NCBI GenBank assembly: GCA_043497085.1 | Contig: JBIEKI010000013.1 | Reading direction: 5' to 3' (one strand) | Origin: Thalassobacillus sp043497085 | Lineage (GTDB): Bacteria > Bacillota > Bacilli > Bacillales > Halobacillaceae | Length of the DNA: 64,000 nucleotides | Shown here: piece by piece, positions 1 through 7,921 of the stretch | Layout: every line of letters starts with the position of its first letter | Numbering within the stretch: position 1 is the stretch's first letter | Notes under the pieces: model-generated | The model's input: the letters and a program-made list of their open reading frames with translations, nothing else | Database searches by the model: none | What the model was told of the DNA's origin: nothing | Position numbers and translations under genes: made by a program

Positions 1-384
1 ATTAGTGATTTCTTCAATCTGCTTCCAATGAGCAGGAAAGATTTTATTAAGCATTTCTTCCCCTTTAGGCGTAATGGATGCATACGTTATACGCCGATCA
101 TTAGGGCAAGGGATTCTTTCTAAATAAGCTTTCTTTTCTAATTTATCTACCACATAGGTGATACTTCCACTGGCCAGCAGGATCTTTTCTCCGATTTTTT
201 GAAGTGGCTGCTCTCCTTGGTGGTATAGTAATTCCAACACACCAAACTCCGTGGCATTTAAGCCATAGCGTTGAATATCTTTTTTTACCAGATCTTCAAT
301 TGACCGCTCTGCTTTTGACAACACTACAAACAACTTTAAGGAAGGATCCTCTTTTTTCTGTTGATATTGTTCTTTTTCATCCAT
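1..384 (-). CDS. MarR family transcriptional regulator, C-terminus cut by window edge
   Basis: MarR regulators are dimeric winged-helix proteins that usually repress nearby genes and release DNA on binding small molecules or on oxidation. The 128 visible codons start at an ATG (384) preceded by GGGAGGAAG. The middle of the protein reads as helix-turn-helix and wing: a stretch beginning LQKIGEKILLASGSITYVVD followed by the family signature around CPNDRR. The frame is still open at base 1, so the last helices are outside the window. The divergent methyltransferase begins about 150 bp away and could be a target, but no operator is obvious. The inducer cannot be read from the sequence. Confidence 0.85.
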   Translation of the reverse strand, partial: MDEKEQYQQKKEDPSLKLFVVLSKAERSIEDLVKKDIQRYGLNATEFGVLELLYHQGEQPLQKIGEKILLASGSITYVVDKLEKKAYLERIPCPNDRRITYASITPKGEEMLNKIFPAHWKQIEEITN

Positions 385-537
385 TGGGTTTCTTCCTCCC
401 ATTAATCATCTCGAATTTAAAATAATTATAAATCGCTGATAAATGCCTGTCAAATCACCCTGCTGTTGGTGAATCGACAAAATTTATGGCATACTTTATG
501 AAGATAATCCATTCTTACAGAAAGCGGTGAAGATTAA

Positions 538-1149
538 GTGGTTGAGGATACGGGCGAACGTGTTATTCCAGCGTACATGAAGCCTTCCAACAGGATGCTG
601 CTCGAACATATGGCACGTTACCAATTTGCCATGCCATATACAAAAGGAAGAGTATTGGATTTGTCGTGCGGGGCTGGTTACGGCACACATATGATAGCAA
701 AAGAACGAAAAAAAGAAGTAGATGAAGTTATTGGTGTCGATATTGATCCTGACATCATCGAATACGCTAAAGCGACTTATTATCATCCGAAAACGAGTTA
801 TAAAGTTTTGGATGCTGTCGACCCGGAACTCCCCGAAAAATTAGGGAGCTTCGATACGATTGTGAGCTTTGAAACCTATGAACATATTGAAAACGAAAAA
901 CAACTGTTAGCCAATTACTACAATTTATTAAAAGATGGCGGAACCCTACTGGTGTCCACTCCATTCGGCCAGGGGCGCGGCAAGCCAAGTAGTTCGCCAT
1001 TTCATATTCATCAGTTGACACCGGAAGAATTCCAGGACTTATTTACTGATTATAGTTCAAAAGAATTCTTTTACCAAAAAGGGGTTTTAATCGAGCCTCC
1101 ACGGGATACTGTTCATTACCCCCTTGGAATTGCCGTCTCACATAAATAA
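538..1149 (+). CDS. class I SAM-dependent methyltransferase
   Basis: This is a 203-residue Rossmann-fold methyltransferase. Motif I is VLDLSCGAGYGT (about residues 39-50), the acidic motif II is GVDID, and a typical post-II segment KDGGTLLVSTPF follows. The start is GTG at 538, with GGTGA about 10 bases upstream; no better ATG lies in frame before the conserved N-terminal ERVIPAY segment. It is monocistronic, transcribed away from the MarR gene, and ends in a hairpin terminator that overlaps its stop codon. The substrate is unknown: the fold is shared by enzymes acting on small molecules, lipids and proteins. Confidence 0.8.
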   Translation: MVEDTGERVIPAYMKPSNRMLLEHMARYQFAMPYTKGRVLDLSCGAGYGTHMIAKERKKEVDEVIGVDIDPDIIEYAKATYYHPKTSYKVLDAVDPELPEKLGSFDTIVSFETYEHIENEKQLLANYYNLLKDGGTLLVSTPFGQGRGKPSSSPFHIHQLTPEEFQDLFTDYSSKEFFYQKGVLIEPPRDTVHYPLGIAVSHK

Positions 1150-1185
1150 GAGGAGCTTTCATAGTTGAAAGCTCCTCTTATTTTT
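1148..1185. terminator. bidirectional intrinsic terminator
   Basis: A 13-bp inverted repeat (AAGAGGAGCTTTC / GAAAGCTCCTCTT) with a 6-base loop is followed by ATTTTT. It lies between the convergent methyltransferase and rhodanese genes and overlaps the methyltransferase stop codon. Confidence 0.85.
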
Positions 1186-1555
1186 CTATATCTCCTGCCC
1201 AGGCATTCATACCTCCAGCTACATTGACAAGGTTCTCAAATCCCTGTTCTTCTAATATTGCCACTGCTTGAGAGGAACGATTTCCGCTCTGGCAAATGAC
1301 AAAATAGGTTTCAGAACGATCTAAATCCTGATAGGATAATTCATTTTGCTGAATATCCTGTAACGGCAATAGTTCAGCTCCAGGTACATGCCCCGCCGAG
1401 AATTCTGCAGGTGTACGTACATCCAGAATTCTTCCTTCGTCCAATCGGGTTTCCAGTTCTTCTGCAGAAATCTCCGTGGTTTCTTTTGTATCTCCCTGGC
1501 ATGCTGCAAGTGCAAATGCCATGAAAACAAACAAGAAAATAGTAACTTTCTTCAT
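1178..1555 (-). CDS. rhodanese-like domain lipoprotein
   Basis: This is a 125-residue exported protein with one rhodanese domain. The N-terminus is a lipoprotein signal with lipobox LAAC (Cys19), predicting anchoring on the outer face of the membrane. The rhodanese fold runs about 33-122, with LDVRTPAEFSAGHVPGA and the active loop CQSGNRS (Cys88). An active-site cysteine suggests sulfur transfer or persulfide chemistry, but single-domain rhodaneses are often unassigned. The gene follows the VOC gene by 18 bp on the same strand, so the two may be co-transcribed. Confidence 0.85.
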   Translation of the reverse strand: MKKVTIFLFVFMAFALAACQGDTKETTEISAEELETRLDEGRILDVRTPAEFSAGHVPGAELLPLQDIQQNELSYQDLDRSETYFVICQSGNRSSQAVAILEEQGFENLVNVAGGMNAWAGDIEK

Positions 1556-1573
1556 AGTTGTCCCCTCTGACTA

Positions 1574-1960
1574 TCAAGATGGAATGCTGCCACAAATCAT
1601 GACGACATTCTTATCGGGGTCTTCGATGTTGAACCAGCCGAAATCCCCATGTTTCTCTATATCGCGCACTATTATTATACCTTTTTCTTTCACCCACTGG
1701 TAGCTTTTTGCAAGGTCTGAAGAACAAAAATTAAATACCGGGGTACGTACTGGTTCAAATTGATAATCCGGGTCAAAAGCATGGTCATCCAACGTCATAT
1801 AAACTTCTCCTGTTAGGGGCATGTTATAAACAGGAGACTCCACCTTGCTGCTGTCAAATGAAAGACCTAATAAATCACTATACCAAGCTGCTGACCGATG
1901 CAAATTCTTCGTATGTACAAATACTGCATGAACTTTTGGCTCAAAGCCACTTACCGTCAT
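1574..1960 (-). CDS. VOC (glyoxalase/bleomycin-resistance superfamily) protein
   Basis: This is a 128-residue single VOC domain. It has the typical opening KVHAVFVHTKNLHRSAAWYS, in which a beta strand leads into the first helix, and it closes with FNIEDPDKNVVMICG, where VOC proteins carry the last metal-ligand or ligand-binding strand. The ATG at 1960 was chosen because GGAGGTGAGAGG sits directly upstream; a longer frame exists but lacks a comparable site. VOC domains serve as lyases, dioxygenases, isomerases or drug-binding proteins, so no reaction is assigned. It probably forms a short operon with the downstream rhodanese lipoprotein. Confidence 0.75.
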   Translation of the reverse strand: MTVSGFEPKVHAVFVHTKNLHRSAAWYSDLLGLSFDSSKVESPVYNMPLTGEVYMTLDDHAFDPDYQFEPVRTPVFNFCSSDLAKSYQWVKEKGIIIVRDIEKHGDFGWFNIEDPDKNVVMICGSIPS

Positions 1961-2098
1961 CCTCTCACCTCCTTTCCCTCTATATTCTTTTATTTCCATC
2001 AAACATATAAAATTCCTCTTTGTGAAGGAGATATTCTCTTTCAACGAATAAGCCTTTTAACTAGCTGCAAACTAAGCTAAGTCAGGAGGTGGATAAAC

Positions 2099-2314
2099 AT
2101 GGACAAAAAAAGGAACCAGACCCAAAAGAATGTGACTCGTGCAGCCAAAACGGTTAAAGACGGCGCTGATGCCGCTTTTGATGCTGTGCAGGGAGCAACA
2201 GAAGCTGTCGAAAGTGCTGCTATGAATGCGGTGGATAAAACTGCGGATGCTGTCAATAAAGCTGCTGACGACGATGATGAAGACCCCAAACGCCCCGTCA
2301 ACACTTATTTCTAA
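2099..2314 (+). CDS. small Ala/Asp-rich amphipathic-helix protein, function unknown
   Basis: A 71-residue product with a strong ribosome binding site (AGGAGGTGG, about 8 bases before the ATG). After a basic N-terminus it is one long predicted helix rich in Ala, Val, Asp and Lys with repeated AV(D/E)-type heptads, then an acidic DDDDED run. There is no signal peptide and no hydrophobic membrane segment. The composition resembles small LEA- or YtxH-like stress proteins, but this is only a compositional likeness. The ribosome binding site and helical pattern argue that it is a real gene. Confidence 0.6.
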   Translation: MDKKRNQTQKNVTRAAKTVKDGADAAFDAVQGATEAVESAAMNAVDKTADAVNKAADDDDEDPKRPVNTYF

Positions 2315-2349
2315 GGGTAAAAACACAAGCTCTTTTTAGTTACGGAACA

Positions 2350-2556
2350 AAAGCGCAAGCGCCTTGCTCACCCCCGACAAGCTTAAGACAAGACTCGCCG
2401 TGATGTTCTTTGTACTTTACAACAATTTAACATTGTTAGGGGTTTAAAGTATAAGAAAAACTAAGGCTTTCGCCATAATGGGCGACAAGCCAAGTTTTTC
2501 TAATCACAGAGAGGATTGACTTAAGACCTCGAGGGGGTAGGCGCTGGAGCTGGATG
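2350..2556. repeat. palindromic intergenic repeat interrupted by a second repeat at its tip
   Basis: This fills most of a 329-bp gene-free gap. Outer arms: the left arm (2350-2404) starts GCGCAAGCGCCTTGCTCACC and ends GTGAT. The right arm (2503-2556) starts ATCAC and ends GAGGGGGTAGGCGCTGGAGC. Pairing includes GGCGCT/AGCGCC-type ends, CCCCC/GGGGG, CTTAAG/CTTAAG and GTGAT/ATCAC. At the apex (about 2405-2502) sits a different repeat containing TTTAAAGTATAAGAAAA and ACTAAGGCTTTCGCC, with a degraded palindrome ending AAGCCAAGTTTTTC. That inner repeat recurs at 48697-48795 and, degenerate, near 61965. Confidence 0.7.
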
Positions 2557-2610
2557 ACACCCACTACCGAAAGTTATCCACAAAAAAACTTTATAATTTC
2601 TTAGCCAAAC

Positions 2611-2640
2611 AAAAAAAGCCGCACGAATATCTCGTGCGGT
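2611..2640 (-). terminator. intrinsic terminator of the lipid kinase gene
   Basis: The stem CCGCACGA/TCGTGCGG is followed on the minus strand by a U-tract (the run of A at 2611-2617). Confidence 0.8.
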
Positions 2641-2643
2641 CAT

Positions 2644-3537
2644 TTATTGCGCATGCAGAAATGTGAGATGGTTAGGCAGGACTTCAATGGAGGAAGGGGT
2701 CTTGAAATTTATTTCGCCATCCATGTCCACTTCTTGTTGGGGAGAAGCGGTAATTTCAATATGTTCCCCTTTCGTATAGGCCAACTCCTGAAAGCTTTCG
2801 GTTTCAGCCCATGGCTGATCCACGGACATCAACTCCTTGAATAAGGTAAGATTGGAATTTTTAATAACCAATACATCCAGCTGACCATCCGAAGCATTGA
2901 TTGACTCAATCGGTATTTGTCTGGTGCCCAAATACTTTCCGTTCATCACCAATATCATGATCGCTTCATCTTCTATCACTTTTCCGTCGATCGTCATACG
3001 GAATGAAAATGAATCAGCCTGATTGATCGTTTTTAACGCACTGATGAAGTAACTCAGCACACCCAACCTGCTTTTCTGGTTTTTATCAATATTAAAAGAT
3101 GTTTCAGTCACCAGCCCTATTCCCCAAAAATTCAAGAAATAGCATTCATCCAGTTTCCCTACATCTACCGGAGTCTCCCGGCCGTTAACCAGGGTTTTTG
3201 CTGCCTGGTTTAAGTTTTGCGGAATTTCCATCATTCTGCTGAAGTCATTGCTCGTCCCACCGGGAAGAATGCCGATGACAGGCCGTTTATCCAGCCGTGA
3301 GATGGTATTGATAACCGCATGCAATGTTCCATCCCCACCTAAAATAAGGAGCAGGTCAACTTGTTCTCCGTAGTGAAGACAAGTATCTTGCGCCTCTTCA
3401 ATACTGAACGTTTGTATGACAATCAACTCTTTGATGGTTTGAGCAAGTACTGGCAGTGTCTCGGATAATTTCTGTTCTATATTATCTGTGCCAGCATTGC
3501 CATTGTATAAAAATAACGCTTTGTTATATCCAGGCAT
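2644..3537 (-). CDS. diacylglycerol kinase family lipid kinase (YegS/BmrU-like)
   Basis: This is a 297-residue soluble lipid kinase of the DAGK catalytic family, which phosphorylates diacylglycerol or related lipids using ATP. The nucleotide-binding motif GGDGT lies at residues 67-71, and the second conserved loop GGTSNDFSR starts near 94. The C-terminal half has the family's beta-rich domain (DGQLDVLVI and MDGE segments). The length is normal. The gene is monocistronic, with a terminator just after the stop. A paralogue is encoded at 32310-33197. The precise lipid is unknown; DgkB, which salvages diacylglycerol from lipoteichoic-acid synthesis in Bacillus, is the best-studied relative. Confidence 0.85.
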   Translation of the reverse strand: MPGYNKALFLYNGNAGTDNIEQKLSETLPVLAQTIKELIVIQTFSIEEAQDTCLHYGEQVDLLLILGGDGTLHAVINTISRLDKRPVIGILPGGTSNDFSRMMEIPQNLNQAAKTLVNGRETPVDVGKLDECYFLNFWGIGLVTETSFNIDKNQKSRLGVLSYFISALKTINQADSFSFRMTIDGKVIEDEAIMILVMNGKYLGTRQIPIESINASDGQLDVLVIKNSNLTLFKELMSVDQPWAETESFQELAYTKGEHIEITASPQQEVDMDGEINFKTPSSIEVLPNHLTFLHAQ

Positions 3538-3657
3538 GGATAACCCTCGTTTCTTAGAATTTCTTTCAACTTATTCTATTTAATGGTATCTTACCTTTCA
3601 TTATAGGAAACTTAGCGTACAACCTAAAGAAAAAAGGCGCCAATAATTTGGCTGCCT

Positions 3658-4317
3658 TCACATTTCTTCTTTTATCCCCTTTTGTACAAGCCACCAGTTA
3701 GCGGGATAGCTTGTAGCAAAACCGATAATCATAGCAACCTGCATCATGAACCAGTACGTCGCTTCCGTAGGCTTCGGCGGCTGAGTAAATAAAACATAAT
3801 GGACAAGTGCCATCCAGGCAAACATACCGACCTCAAATGCTACCAGGGATAATGTATCTGCCTTGATGGAATCCTTGAATGATCCTATTACCCCTTTATC
3901 ATTCATAGGATGAATGGCGAAAAATTGAAACAGGATCCCGAAAATATATGCCAATATAAATTGCACCAGATAATGGGCGAATAATGTCGTCCCTAATATA
4001 GTCAAACCAGCTATTGCTACCAGTGGCACTCCTGCTGCATCTCCCAGCGTACATCCGGAAGAACAGTGACTTGTCGAGAAAAACACTTTTTCCGGTCTGC
4101 CACGAGTATCTTCTTTTTGATTATCTTTCGCCTTCAGCCGTCCCCAACGGAAATAGGTCCATAAAGCAAATGGACCGAAGAACCAGCCGTTGATCGGCCA
4201 AACCAGATTCATAATCCACATCATCTGTGGATGCTTATATACATCAAAAGCTATAATCAACGTGGAAATTAATCCGATTGCTAATGCGATATAAGATATG
4301 ACTCGAAGCCATTCCAT
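3658..4317 (-). CDS. DUF4396-type membrane protein with Cys/His motif
   Basis: This is a 219-residue integral membrane protein with about five or six hydrophobic segments: an N-terminal pair (residues 5-60) and a cluster after residue 95. Between them is the motif STSHCSSGCTLGD, a Cys-His-Cys arrangement typical of DUF4396 and suggestive of metal or haem binding at the membrane surface. A good site (GGAGG) precedes the ATG. The family has no firmly known reaction and the gene stands alone. The assignment to DUF4396 rests on the CSSGCTLGD motif and the topology. Confidence 0.7.
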   Translation of the reverse strand: MEWLRVISYIALAIGLISTLIIAFDVYKHPQMMWIMNLVWPINGWFFGPFALWTYFRWGRLKAKDNQKEDTRGRPEKVFFSTSHCSSGCTLGDAAGVPLVAIAGLTILGTTLFAHYLVQFILAYIFGILFQFFAIHPMNDKGVIGSFKDSIKADTLSLVAFEVGMFAWMALVHYVLFTQPPKPTEATYWFMMQVAMIIGFATSYPANWWLVQKGIKEEM

Positions 4318-4604
4318 GTTGAATTACCTCCTTTTAGCTCTCTCTAATTATAGCTACCACGCGAATCGAATAATTAAACGATACCAGTAAGGGAGGCAAT
4401 CGTCCCGGATGGCTTGACCAGCTCTCAGGAAATAAGCACGATAACAGAAAATTAAGCTCGGCTCCTAGCTCATAATAAAGAATTTTGTCAAAAACAAATA
4501 CAAGGCGCCAGCAAGTGTGTATCCTTGCTGGCGCCTTGTTTAATATGTAATAAAATCGAGCTCCAAATTATAATATACCCATTTGATAAATCATTTATGA
4601 CCTT
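4318..4604. other. gene-free stretch with one strong hairpin, otherwise unexplained
   Basis: There is no ORF with a ribosome binding site. It separates the divergent DUF4396 and LysM genes. The segment from about 4360 to 4470 is moderately GC-rich and structured but matches no riboswitch core that I recognise; cyclic-di-AMP, cyclic-di-GMP, SAM and TPP motifs were looked for by eye. The perfect hairpin at 4501-4538 is listed separately. Confidence 0.4.
4501..4541. terminator. strong 15-bp hairpin, possible bidirectional terminator
   Basis: A perfect inverted repeat, CAAGGCGCCAGCAAG / CTTGCTGGCGCCTTG, with an 8-base loop. Only short T-rich flanks are present (GTTTAAT on plus, TATTTG on minus). 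No gene reads into it from close by on either strand, so it may insulate the two divergent promoters or end a short untranslated RNA. Confidence 0.6.
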
Positions 4605-4661
4605 TGTAATCATATTGTAATTATACTGTAATGTTATTACATAGGAATAATATGGTACTAT
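4605..4661 (+). promoter_or_regulatory. triple WalR (YycF)-type box and promoter of the LysM endopeptidase gene
   Basis: Three TGTAAT hexamers lie at 4605-4610, 4616-4621 and 4627-4632, each start exactly 11 bp from the last. The known WalR box is two TGTWAH hexamers separated by five bases, so this gives two overlapping perfect boxes. Just downstream is TGGTACTAT, an extended -10 element (TACTAT at 4656-4661). WalRK controls autolysins of this class in Bacillus and Staphylococcus. Confidence 0.75.
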
Positions 4662-4715
4662 GAGTTTAGCAAAAATTGCTAGAAACTAACTAACCTTTGG
4701 AGGTACATAATCATA

Positions 4716-5720
4716 ATGAAAAACAACTTTTTCAAGAAGGCAATCGTTACTACTAGCTTTGTGGGTGCTCTAACTATCGGCGCAGGAGTTGCCAGCGCAG
4801 AAAGTGTTACTGTACAATCTGGTGATTCACTATGGAAGTTTTCACAACAATACGGTGTTTCTATATATAAAATCAAAGAACTTAACGGACTATCTTCCGA
4901 CATTATTTACCCTGGTCAAACTTTGAAAGTTTCAGAGGGTTCCAGTTCCAGCAGTAAAGTGACTACAAGCTCTAACTCTACGACTTATACTGTGCAAGCA
5001 GGGGATTACCTTTCTAAAATCGGTGCTAAGTTTGGTGTAAGCTACCGGGATATCATGAAATGGAACAACCTGAACAGTACAGTCATCTATGTTGGACAAA
5101 CGTTGAAGCTTGACGGTACAACCTCTACTCAAACAAGCAATGCTACTTCAAGTTCCAGTTCATCCAGCAATGCTACTACTTACACGGTTCAATCCGGCGA
5201 CTATCTGTCTAAAATCGGCGCTAAGTTTGGCGTAAGCTACCGGGATATCATGAAGTGGAATAACTTAAGTAGCACAGTCATTCATGTCGGGCAAAAATTG
5301 AGCATTAACGGCGATGCAAATACTTCTACAAGCAGCAATGTTTCCCAGACAAGCACCAGCTCCAGTTCCAATACATCCGGTTTGATTTCTACTGCTAAAC
5401 AGTACATTGGCACTCCGTACCAATGGGGCGGTACTTCTCCAAGCGGGTTCGATTGCAGCGGCTACTTGAACTATGTATTTGCTAAAAACGGTACAGACTT
5501 ACCAAGAACAGTGGCTCAAATCTATAACGCTGGTTCTTCTGTAAGCAGCCCTAAAGTAGGAGATCTTGTATTCTATGAAACTTACAAAGCTGGTCCTTCC
5601 CATGCGGGAATCTACCTTGGTAATGGACAGTTCATCCATGCTGGAAGTGACGGTGTAACTATTTCCAATATGAACATCTCTTACTGGAAAACTCGTTACC
5701 TTGGAGCTAAATCTTATTAA
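4716..5720 (+). CDS. secreted LysM x3 - NlpC/P60 peptidoglycan endopeptidase (LytE/CwlS-like)
   Basis: This 334-residue cell-wall hydrolase is predicted to cut the D-Glu/diaminopimelate bond of stem peptides. Signal peptide 1-28 (cleavage after ASA), then LysM domains at about 31-72, 90-132 and 155-197 joined by Ser/Thr/Asn-rich linkers, then an NlpC/P60 domain at about 223-334. The catalytic set is visible: Cys247 in FDCSGY, His296 in SHAGIY and His308 in FIHAG. The second and third LysM repeats are nearly identical in DNA as well as protein, which indicates a recent duplication. The ribosome binding site is GGAGG. WalR-type boxes upstream fit LytE-like control of growth-linked autolysis. 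Confidence 0.92.
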   Translation: MKNNFFKKAIVTTSFVGALTIGAGVASAESVTVQSGDSLWKFSQQYGVSIYKIKELNGLSSDIIYPGQTLKVSEGSSSSSKVTTSSNSTTYTVQAGDYLSKIGAKFGVSYRDIMKWNNLNSTVIYVGQTLKLDGTTSTQTSNATSSSSSSSNATTYTVQSGDYLSKIGAKFGVSYRDIMKWNNLSSTVIHVGQKLSINGDANTSTSSNVSQTSTSSSSNTSGLISTAKQYIGTPYQWGGTSPSGFDCSGYLNYVFAKNGTDLPRTVAQIYNAGSSVSSPKVGDLVFYETYKAGPSHAGIYLGNGQFIHAGSDGVTISNMNISYWKTRYLGAKSY

Positions 5721-5777
5721 TTAATATTAATAAAGATATATTAGTGGAATACCCAGAGTTATGAAATTCTAAACTTG

Positions 5778-5813
5778 AAATCACGTATTTTTTCTAAAAT
5801 ACGTGATTTTTTT
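5778..5813 (+). terminator. intrinsic terminator
   Basis: The stem AAATCACGTATTTT / AAAATACGTGATTT is followed by a T-run. It ends the LysM endopeptidase transcript. Confidence 0.9.
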
Positions 5814-5938
5814 ATTGATCTGCAAGTTATAACAAATTTCCACAAATTTTGGATATATATAGAAAGAGTGTCAAAATTCAGCTAGAATAGTAGACAACAT
5901 AAATTTATTGAAGATTACAAGGGAAGGAACAAACCACC

Positions 5939-6610
5939 ATGTATGCGATTAACTTATTTAAATTATTCTTCCGGCGTGACGATCAGCTATTCAAACTCCA
6001 TCGCGCAGAAAAAGTTTTTAACTTTTGGAAGTTAGTGTTTTTATTATTTCTGGCAACAATTCTTACTTACATATGGACAAGTTGGATTGGACTTGGCACT
6101 GACCCGATTTCTGTCAACGCTACTGAATTCACCCATAAAGAATACGAACTTCGGAAGCTATGGTTCCTCATTGGAAGGGTTGCCTATGCTATTGTATTTG
6201 CTGCTTTCATTCTCTTTGCTTCTTCTTTCATTTGGTGGTTATTCAATGATGTACGCTACCGTAAACTCATTATTATTCAGATGAATGTCTTGCTCGTGAT
6301 GCTGTTAGAAAGAATCATCTGGATTCCATTAATGGTCTATACTGGAATCGACTGGTATGTTTCACCATTTTCTTTCGGAGTAGCCGCCTCCTATATCACT
6401 GGTATAGAATGGGTTATTTACTTTTTCGGGGCTATATCTGTTTTCCAGCTTTGGATTATCTGGTATCAAATCAAGTGCTTACAATACCTCTCCACCACGA
6501 AAAGATATTGGATTTGGCTTGGGGTCATCAGCTGGCACCTGCTTTTATGGGCAGGAACAGCTGCAATTTCCCGTTATGATTTATTCTTGATTTATATTTT
6601 GAATAGTTAG
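5939..6610 (+). CDS. multi-pass membrane protein, unknown function
   Basis: A 223-residue protein with about five hydrophobic segments (roughly 30-50, 78-103, 117-135, 158-180 and 193-215) and a basic amphipathic N-terminus. There is no catalytic motif. The arrangement of a polytopic protein directly before a membrane-fusion-like adaptor recalls yknW-yknX of Bacillus subtilis, where a Yip1-type membrane protein precedes the adaptor of an ABC exporter. Similarity to YknW cannot be shown by eye. The downstream adaptor begins 17 bp after its stop, so they form an operon. Confidence 0.65.
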   Translation: MYAINLFKLFFRRDDQLFKLHRAEKVFNFWKLVFLLFLATILTYIWTSWIGLGTDPISVNATEFTHKEYELRKLWFLIGRVAYAIVFAAFILFASSFIWWLFNDVRYRKLIIIQMNVLLVMLLERIIWIPLMVYTGIDWYVSPFSFGVAASYITGIEWVIYFFGAISVFQLWIIWYQIKCLQYLSTTKRYWIWLGVISWHLLLWAGTAAISRYDLFLIYILNS

Positions 6611-6627
6611 AATGAGGGTGAACTTAC

Positions 6628-7878
6628 ATGCATAACAAAAGAAAAAAACGATGGATTTTCTTCCTGACCTTTGCCTTTGTGCTCGCCAATTCTTTACTGA
6701 TTTTCTTTGACAGGGAAAATAAGGTTGAACAAAAATCCTACATCAATGACTGGTCGGAAGCATTTACATATGACCTGATTGAAACCCTCTCTACTGATGG
6801 GGTATTTGCAGCTACGGAATCAAACCCCGTTTATTTTGATGATAGTCTTGGGTCCTTTCAACGGTTTCTTATTGAAGAAGGTGAAGAAGTCCGGGAAGGT
6901 GACGACCTCTATGAATATGAAGTGACCGACTATTATACTCAACAAACCTCTTTGGAATCAGAGGTTTTCCGGTTGGAAGAAGAAATCAACGCGATTGAAA
7001 GTTATTTGACGGAAATGGAAAGTTATGAAGTGCCAGAGCCCGACAACACTAGTGGAGGCGGCAGCTTTTTATCACCTGATGAGAAAGACGAAGAAAATCC
7101 GCCTTCTTATGCCGAGACTGAATTCATGAAAGAACAAACGATTGCTGAAAAAGAAATGGAACTGGCTCAAAACGAAGCTATGCTGGACATGGTAGAAGCC
7201 CAGCTGGATGATTTAGAATCCGAAGGCCAGATCATTAACGTCCAGAGTCCTTTCAATGGAGTGATCACGGAGCTATCAGAAGACCTTGACTCGCCTATCA
7301 TCACCATGAAAGCAACTACCTTGCAGGTGGAAGGAGAATTGGAAGAATCAGAACGTAAGCGCGTGAAAGAAGATTTGAAAGCCGAAATCACTATCCCTGA
7401 GGAAGAAGAGCTTCGAATCGAAGGAACAGTTTCTTCTGTCGCTCATTTTCCAGAGGACATTTCCGTGAACCAGGCCAGTGAGTATCCTTTCGTAGTATCT
7501 GTCGAGGAAGAGCTAGCTGAAATACTGCCGGGATATCATGTTGCTGTATCCATCATCACAGACCGGGCCGATGGGGCTGTGACCGCCTTCGCTCCCCTCT
7601 TATCTACGGAAGAAAACCTGTTTGCCTGGGTGATGGATGACAATGGAAAGTTAGTTCGCCGACCGATTAAAACTGGTTTGGAAGTCGATGGGCTCGTAGA
7701 AGTAATGGAAGGATTAGAATCTGGAGAAATGCTGGCTCATATGCCACATGACCAATTCCGTAGAGGAGCCACCTTCTTCACTCCTATTCAATCGAATGAA
7801 TTACGCCTTAAAGAAACGTTCGCCGTAGATACACAAACCATGTTGAATTACGGTTTGATGGGCCTTGTGGCGAGATAA
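6628..7878 (+). CDS. HlyD/RND-type membrane fusion (adaptor) protein
   Basis: This is a 416-residue single-anchor adaptor. An N-terminal transmembrane helix spans about residues 9-26. A split lipoyl/barrel-sandwich motif follows (FLIEEGEEVREGDDLYEYEV, then INVQSPFNGVITEL) around a coiled-coil hairpin (about 105-200) interrupted by a low-complexity Gly/Ser/Pro/acidic loop. Beta-barrel and membrane-proximal segments lie at about 230-390. In Gram-positive bacteria such proteins work with ABC exporters (YknX-YknYZ type) or as assembly factors. No ABC ATPase or permease follows; the next gene is on the opposite strand. The protein is very acidic, as expected for an extracellular domain in a salt-adapted species. 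Confidence 0.8.
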   Translation: MHNKRKKRWIFFLTFAFVLANSLLIFFDRENKVEQKSYINDWSEAFTYDLIETLSTDGVFAATESNPVYFDDSLGSFQRFLIEEGEEVREGDDLYEYEVTDYYTQQTSLESEVFRLEEEINAIESYLTEMESYEVPEPDNTSGGGSFLSPDEKDEENPPSYAETEFMKEQTIAEKEMELAQNEAMLDMVEAQLDDLESEGQIINVQSPFNGVITELSEDLDSPIITMKATTLQVEGELEESERKRVKEDLKAEITIPEEEELRIEGTVSSVAHFPEDISVNQASEYPFVVSVEEELAEILPGYHVAVSIITDRADGAVTAFAPLLSTEENLFAWVMDDNGKLVRRPIKTGLEVDGLVEVMEGLESGEMLAHMPHDQFRRGATFFTPIQSNELRLKETFAVDTQTMLNYGLMGLVAR

Positions 7879-7882
7879 ATCC

Positions 7883-7921
7883 AGCCGGCAGCGGTTTTAA
7901 AGAAGCGCTGCCGGCTATTTT
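7883..7921. terminator. bidirectional terminator between convergent genes
   Basis: AGCCGGCAGCG / CGCTGCCGGCT with a 12-base loop and a T-rich 3' flank on the plus strand. Confidence 0.75.

Noticed and set aside
4360..4500. cyclic-di-AMP (ydaO-type) riboswitch before the cell-wall hydrolase gene
   Set aside because: Expected from the gene class, but none of the conserved core segments could be found on either strand.
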